NCBI GenBank assembly: GCA_028285305.1
Contig: JANQPV010000052.1
Location: forward strand, 36,324 to 100,323
Direction of reading: 5' to 3'
Origin: Alphaproteobacteria bacterium
GTDB lineage: Bacteria; Pseudomonadota; Alphaproteobacteria; SMXP01
DNA length: 64,000 nucleotides
Shown here: one piece after another, positions 60,173-64,000 of the stretch
How positions within the stretch are numbered: the first letter of the stretch is position 1
Layout of the letters: every line of letters begins with the position of its first letter
Position numbers and translations under genes: made by a program
The notes under the pieces: generated by a model
Told to the model about the DNA's origin: nothing
The model's input: the letters and a program-made list of their open reading frames with translations, nothing else
Databases searched by the model: none

Positions 60173-61969
60173 ATGCACAACCATGTCTGTCTCGTGGCGA
60201 TAGCGATAACAATTGCTCCGCTGCTGTGCGCGAACACCGATCTCGCCAAAGCAGGAACGATCATTGTCCAGCCAGGCCCGGGAGAGGGTAAGGACATTTG
60301 GACTACAAGCACCTACTCCTATGCCGGGGGAGGAGGAGGTCCTGGTGGTGGCCGCAATGACGAAGAGCTAGTCGTCGGAGGATGGTCGGACTATTATCAC
60401 TCGCTTATCGAGTTTGATCTTGGTGGTCTGCCGTCGAAGGCGTCTTCGGTCCAGCTAGAACTATACAATTCAACATCGCGAAGCGGCAGAACGGTCAACA
60501 TGTATCTTGATCGCATTGTCGAGCCGTGGGACTGGCGCACGCAAGGGACGGGGCCTGACCGGGAGCGACTCTGGTGGGCTGACCGGCCGGCCACTGAGCC
60601 GTATATGTCTGGTCTGTCTGCGCCAAAGGAGAATGCTTGGTACTCAATCGACATTACGAACCTCTATAACAGCTGGCAGAGTGGCGCTCTACCCAACTAT
60701 GGCATCCAGCTTCGACCGACAGGTAACACCAACAACTGGAACGAATTCTATAGCTCTGACTATCTAGACAATCCGCTACTGAGACCAAAACTGACGATTA
60801 CGGAAGAGCCGCTCTCCCCGGATACTCTCACGCTGAACGCGCCGTTCTATTCCGATCGACCTCATTACCTAACCCAAGGAACCAACACCACATTCTCGCA
60901 CAAAGACCTGCTGGCGAACGATCTGGACTTTTCGTTGCATGGCTCTGAAGTCATCGCCTCTGCCGCCGGCACCGTCCGCTTCCATTCCAATACGCAGTTT
61001 GGCAACTATGCGACTGTTGATCACGGCGTCTCCCCCTTCAGCGCAGACGAGCGACTATTCACGGTGTATGCCCATCTCGAAGATGACACAATGAATTCGG
61101 CTCTGGAGGGAGCCATAGCGGGAGCTGGCACCTTCCTAGGCCTAGAAGGCGCCACAGGAGCTACCTTCGGCGCGATCCATATACATTATGGAGTGTATTC
61201 CGGAGATCCAGTGAAGGACCCATTCTTGGAAAGCGGCTCATGGAATTCGGTCGGGATTGATGGGAATGCCGTCGTGTTTGAAGCTGACGTCACCGGCGAC
61301 GGAACCATAGAACTTTTCACAAACGGAGCAATGTTTGATCCGTTCGTCTGTGAGAACAACGTCTATATCGAGGCTTGTCGTTTCTATTCGCTTCTCGAAC
61401 GCCCGCAGTCTCTTTCGTTCTCCGGACTGATACAAGAAGGTGAGACCTATGGCTATACGCTATCCGTAGATGCCGGCTTTCCAATCGAAGCAATCCTGAC
61501 CTGGCCAGGCAGCGAGCTGATGTTGGATGTCTTCGATCCTCAAGGTATGTTATGGGCCAGCCTCTCCGAGACGGATGGTCTAATTTCTTTCAGTGAGAAA
61601 GCTCCAGCGCTTGGGACCTGGAGCTTTCTTGTTACCGGCATCGAAACAAACGAGGCCGGCGAACCATTCTCATTCTATGCGACCAGCCTATCCTCAATAC
61701 CGGAGCCACGAAGCAGTAGTGTAATGCTGGTCGGTATGTTTGCGTTTTTCAGCATCCGCCTTCTTGCTAGGAGAGAACAAGCCACCGGGCGACGCCTCAT
61801 TACCACACGGCGCATGTTAAAATATCTCAGTGATCCGAGTATCTATCTACGCATTGGCAATATCTCTTTGTGCCGTTCTTCTCTTCCTCCTTTGGAAGGA
61901 AACGAGGACGCAAGAGATGGGAGAGGGCAACCACACCCCTCTAAGCCACCTTGCATCATCTACGCATGA
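60173..61969 (+). CDS. Secreted DNRLRE - M23-peptidase-like - PEP-CTERM protein
   Basis: The 598-residue protein has a signal peptide (residues 1-27) and a DNRLRE-like beta domain (IIVQPGPGEGKDIWTTSTYS, LIEFDLGG, near 28-210). Next is an M23/LytM-like domain (NDLDFSLHGSEVIASAAGTV, TVYAHLED, AIHIHYGVY, near 235-350), a prepeptidase-like beta domain (SFSGLIQEGETYGY) and a PEP-CTERM tail IPEPRSSSVMLVGMFAFFSI followed by arginines. Exosortase would process the tail. The histidines of the M23 site are partly altered (HIH for HLH). The last 55 codons run past the PEP-CTERM tail and overlap the next gene, suggesting a lost stop. Confidence 0.82.
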   Translation: MHNHVCLVAIAITIAPLLCANTDLAKAGTIIVQPGPGEGKDIWTTSTYSYAGGGGGPGGGRNDEELVVGGWSDYYHSLIEFDLGGLPSKASSVQLELYNSTSRSGRTVNMYLDRIVEPWDWRTQGTGPDRERLWWADRPATEPYMSGLSAPKENAWYSIDITNLYNSWQSGALPNYGIQLRPTGNTNNWNEFYSSDYLDNPLLRPKLTITEEPLSPDTLTLNAPFYSDRPHYLTQGTNTTFSHKDLLANDLDFSLHGSEVIASAAGTVRFHSNTQFGNYATVDHGVSPFSADERLFTVYAHLEDDTMNSALEGAIAGAGTFLGLEGATGATFGAIHIHYGVYSGDPVKDPFLESGSWNSVGIDGNAVVFEADVTGDGTIELFTNGAMFDPFVCENNVYIEACRFYSLLERPQSLSFSGLIQEGETYGYTLSVDAGFPIEAILTWPGSELMLDVFDPQGMLWASLSETDGLISFSEKAPALGTWSFLVTGIETNEAGEPFSFYATSLSSIPEPRSSSVMLVGMFAFFSIRLLARREQATGRRLITTRRMLKYLSDPSIYLRIGNISLCRSSLPPLEGNEDARDGRGQPHPSKPPCIIYA

Positions 61970-62426
61970 GTCTGCGGTCGATGGGCAAGAGGCCGTTAAG
62001 GCCGCGAGTAAGTACTCACTGGAGCATTATGGCATTAGCTTTGAAGTTCCTTCAGACTGGGAGGTCTTTCGGGAGGTCAGGAATGTCGGTGGAGATGCAT
62101 ACCGAATAGAGTTCACCGCCCCGGGGTTTGAGGATAAGTCGATTCCTGGGGTTAAAGAGATTCTGTCCGCCTCTATAACTAATCGTGAATTTGAAAAAGC
62201 TGTCAATGTAATGCGGCGCAATGTGAGTAACGAAGTTCAGAGGTATTTCGAAATTGCCGATCGAGAAGCCGTGTTAAGAGTTGGACAGCATGAATTTGGG
62301 GGATACCTAGTCGTAGTCTTGGTCGATAACGACCCTAATGCCCTCCAGATGGTATTGAGAACCAAAGAGGAACCGTATCTCTCACAGCTCTTTGAGATAT
62401 TAAATTCGCTTTCTTTCTCTGAGTAG
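61830..62426 (+). CDS. Hypothetical exported or membrane-tethered protein
   Basis: The 198-residue protein from GTG 61830 starts with a hydrophobic segment (VSIYALAISLCAVLLFLLW) and continues as a soluble domain with YGISFEVPSDWEVFREV and EVLRVGQ-like strands. This resembles lipoprotein-like 'PsbP/DUF' beta-sandwich domains, but no family is certain. It overlaps the end of the PEP-CTERM gene by 140 bp in another frame. A later ATG at 61917 would remove the membrane anchor and is less attractive. Confidence 0.6.
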   Translation: MIRVSIYALAISLCAVLLFLLWKETRTQEMGEGNHTPLSHLASSTHESAVDGQEAVKAASKYSLEHYGISFEVPSDWEVFREVRNVGGDAYRIEFTAPGFEDKSIPGVKEILSASITNREFEKAVNVMRRNVSNEVQRYFEIADREAVLRVGQHEFGGYLVVVLVDNDPNALQMVLRTKEEPYLSQLFEILNSLSFSE

Positions 62427-62562
62427 GTTCGATTTCTCCGGAGGGTGAGCCCAGCTGTGGGGGCCTTCTGTTTCAGCCAACACAAGACCGCTCAGTTGAG
62501 CCGTCTTTGTGATTGTTCGAGAAGTGAACCATCGTCCCTAGAATGAAACTCCTTGGTGAAAA

Positions 62563-62621
62563 TGCATCGCGCCATTGTCACGCGATGATCCAATTCAGCA
62601 AAGACTACGGCATATGCGCGG
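62563..62621. repeat. Direct repeat 2 (shared start/operator block)
   Basis: This is the second copy of 59996-60054. On the minus strand it is still followed by codons MHFHQ, as in the coupling-type ATPase, and then by GVSF before the frame is lost, so a decayed ATPase start is present here. Confidence 0.75.
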
Positions 62622-62667
62622 AGAACATGCGGGTTGAAAACCCGTGATGCGTCGTTATGAGGTAACA

Positions 62668-63858
62668 ATGCCCCACGAAATCACCCGCGCGGAACTTTAC
62701 AAACTCGTTTGGTCCAAGCCCCTGAGAGCCCTCGCCGTCGAATTTGAGATGTCCGATGTCGGCTTGGCGAAAGCGTGCGGACGGGCGCACGTACCGCGTC
62801 CGCCTCGGGGATACTGGGCGAAGCTTGCGGCTGGTAAGAAGGTTCAGCGCACCAGCCTGCCCAAGCGCGCGCCGGGGATGTCTGAGATCGTGGATATCGC
62901 CACTGGCGGGTATTACCACACTTGGAGGGTCGATGAAGCCGAGCTACTCAAGAACGACCTTCCGCCACCACCGGAATTTCTTGAAAGCCTCGAACAAGTT
63001 CGCGCCGATGTAGAAAAGCAGGTCGGCCGGGTTTCAGTCTCCAATAGGCTGGATAAGCCTCACCCGCTGATTGCCAAGTTGCTGCTCAGAGATGAACGAA
63101 TTCGTCAGAAGAATCTTGAGCGGGACTATAGCTGGTACTTCGAAAAGCCGGTTTTCGACAGCACGTTCGAAAAGCGGCGTCTGCGCATCCTGAACGCAAT
63201 CTTCACGGCTATGGCCAAGCTTGGGCACAAGCCCTCATGTCGGGGCAGTGCCGCGGGCCAATTGCAGGTCAAAATCGCCGACACACTGGTTTGTTTCACA
63301 TTGGATAAACCTGGCGTGGAGCTGGGACGGTATCGCGAGCGAGAGCCTGTCGAAGAAAAGGGTGCGCCTTTGAGGCTTGAGATTAGTACATCTCAGCAGG
63401 TCGGCGACTTCAAGCGCATCTGGGAAGACACAAAGGAGCGCAAGATTGGGCGTGATGTCAGGGGCATCGTCATCTCTCTAATCGTGGCGGCCGAGGTCGA
63501 GTATCGCGCTTCCTGTTTCCGGCATCGCGAGTGGCTGACAAGGCGGAAAGCTGAGCTCATCGAGGCCGAGCGTAAGCGGATTGAGGAAGAAAAGCGGCGA
63601 GAACGCGAGCGCCAGGAAAAGCTCGAACAGGCGCGGATCGATAGCCTGCTGCAGGATGCCGACAATCTGAGGCGTGCGAGAACGATAAGAGACTATGTAA
63701 GAGAAGTTCAGATGACGCTCGGTCAGGACGCGAAAGGTATCGCACCGTCACAGATACAAGAATGGACCGACTGGGCATTGGCGCAAGCGGACCGTATCGA
63801 CCCACTCGTTTCTGGTCGCTTTATCGGGCACATGGCTCGGGAAAAAGAGGACTGCTGA
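62668..63858 (+). CDS. Hypothetical mobile-element protein with HTH-like N-terminus and coiled coil
   Basis: Starting at ATG 62668 with GAGG upstream, the 396-residue protein begins ITRAELYKLVWSKPLRALAV and continues EMSDVGLAKACGRAHVPRPP and RGYWAKLAAGKKV. This conserved N-terminal module, often found in proteobacterial accessory islands, looks like a DNA-binding helix-turn-helix. Residues 300-340 are a charged coiled coil (ERKRIEEEKRRERERQEKLE). Function is unknown. The direct repeat with CGGCATATGCGC lies 47 bp upstream of its start and may hold its operator. Confidence 0.68.
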   Translation: MPHEITRAELYKLVWSKPLRALAVEFEMSDVGLAKACGRAHVPRPPRGYWAKLAAGKKVQRTSLPKRAPGMSEIVDIATGGYYHTWRVDEAELLKNDLPPPPEFLESLEQVRADVEKQVGRVSVSNRLDKPHPLIAKLLLRDERIRQKNLERDYSWYFEKPVFDSTFEKRRLRILNAIFTAMAKLGHKPSCRGSAAGQLQVKIADTLVCFTLDKPGVELGRYREREPVEEKGAPLRLEISTSQQVGDFKRIWEDTKERKIGRDVRGIVISLIVAAEVEYRASCFRHREWLTRRKAELIEAERKRIEEEKRRERERQEKLEQARIDSLLQDADNLRRARTIRDYVREVQMTLGQDAKGIAPSQIQEWTDWALAQADRIDPLVSGRFIGHMAREKEDC

Positions 63859-63961
63859 TATTGCCCTTACGAGGCTACTCGAATTACGCCGCTAACGCTT
63901 GTAGGCTAACGGCCAGAGAGCCAAACGCAATTCAGCAAAAGCTACACTACCCTGTGATGCC

Positions 63962-64000
63962 ATGAGCGATGCCACCAGCAAATCTCAGCCGCTGAAGAAA
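63962..64000 (+). CDS. Possible start of a gene cut by the right edge
   Basis: ATG 63962 opens a frame (MSDATSKSQPLKK) that runs off the window. No ribosome-binding site is clear. Too little is visible to name it. Confidence 0.3.
   Translation, partial: MSDATSKSQPLKK

Noticed and set aside
1..64000. CRISPR array or rRNA genes
   Set aside because: I saw no regularly spaced identical repeats of 25-40 bp with unique spacers and no rRNA-like sequence on either strand.

Overview
The window looks like alphaproteobacterial DNA. The pointers are a double-length CaiB/BaiF CoA-transferase, an AtuA-type protein, tandem CocE hydrolases, DUF3768, AlpA and replication-relaxation/coupling-ATPase genes, all common in marine or soil Alphaproteobacteria. 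I cannot fix the genus from sequence alone. A core-like catabolic block (about 24.1-52.4 kb) is flanked on both sides by mobile DNA (1-24.05 kb and 52.5-64 kb).

Left accessory DNA, 1-16.7 kb. The window opens inside an MmeI-like DNA methyltransferase whose NPPY motif lies at bases 14-25. It overlaps a DEAD/DEAH helicase gene, which overlaps a GIY-YIG nuclease gene: a three-gene restriction-type defence operon. Next come a truncated DUF5131 gene joined to a serine-recombinase 3' end, a candidate small RNA, and an operon of an HTH regulator, a YhhQ-type queuosine-precursor transporter and a DUF2419/Qng1-like queuosine-salvage enzyme. An element module follows: small tyrosine recombinase, lipoprotein, DNA methyltransferase, replication-relaxation protein (plus a fragment of another), VirD4-like ATPase, a 122-residue protein, a 58-residue AlpA-type protein and the wreck of an integrase.

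Island at tRNA-Phe, 16.7-24.05 kb. A six-gene operon encodes a radical SAM enzyme, a complete NitT/TauT-type ABC importer (ATPase, permease, binding protein), an unrecognised soluble protein and a DUF2971 protein. It sits between the dead integrase and an intact integrase next to a 3' fragment of tRNA-Phe. This is stacked integration at one tRNA site and the best candidate here for an undescribed system.

Catabolic block, 24.1-52.4 kb. It holds thiolase, SDR, serine hydrolase, enoyl-CoA hydratase, AtuA-like protein, three tandem exported CocE/NonD hydrolases, two more esterases, the CoA-transferase, an MFS transporter, a GH32 glycosidase, a TonB-dependent receptor, an AraC regulator and an acyl-CoA ligase. 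Together they suggest uptake, de-esterification, CoA activation and beta-oxidation of an acylated, perhaps sugar-linked, compound. The serine hydrolase and GH32 genes each carry a one-base deletion in a homopolymer.

Right accessory DNA, 52.5-64 kb. A large serine recombinase with a conserved 42-residue companion ORF is intact, and a degenerate copy lies 2.7 kb away. Between them is a membrane-anchored HerA-like ATPase, flanked by a perfect 62-bp direct repeat of the recombinase 3' end. Further right are an HTH gene with a possible RNase H-fold partner, a 42-bp perfect palindrome, DUF3768, a second VirD4-like ATPase, and a DNRLRE-M23-PEP-CTERM secreted protein framed by direct repeats. One 12-mer (CGGCATATGCGC) is shared by the recombinase ends, the palindrome and these repeats.
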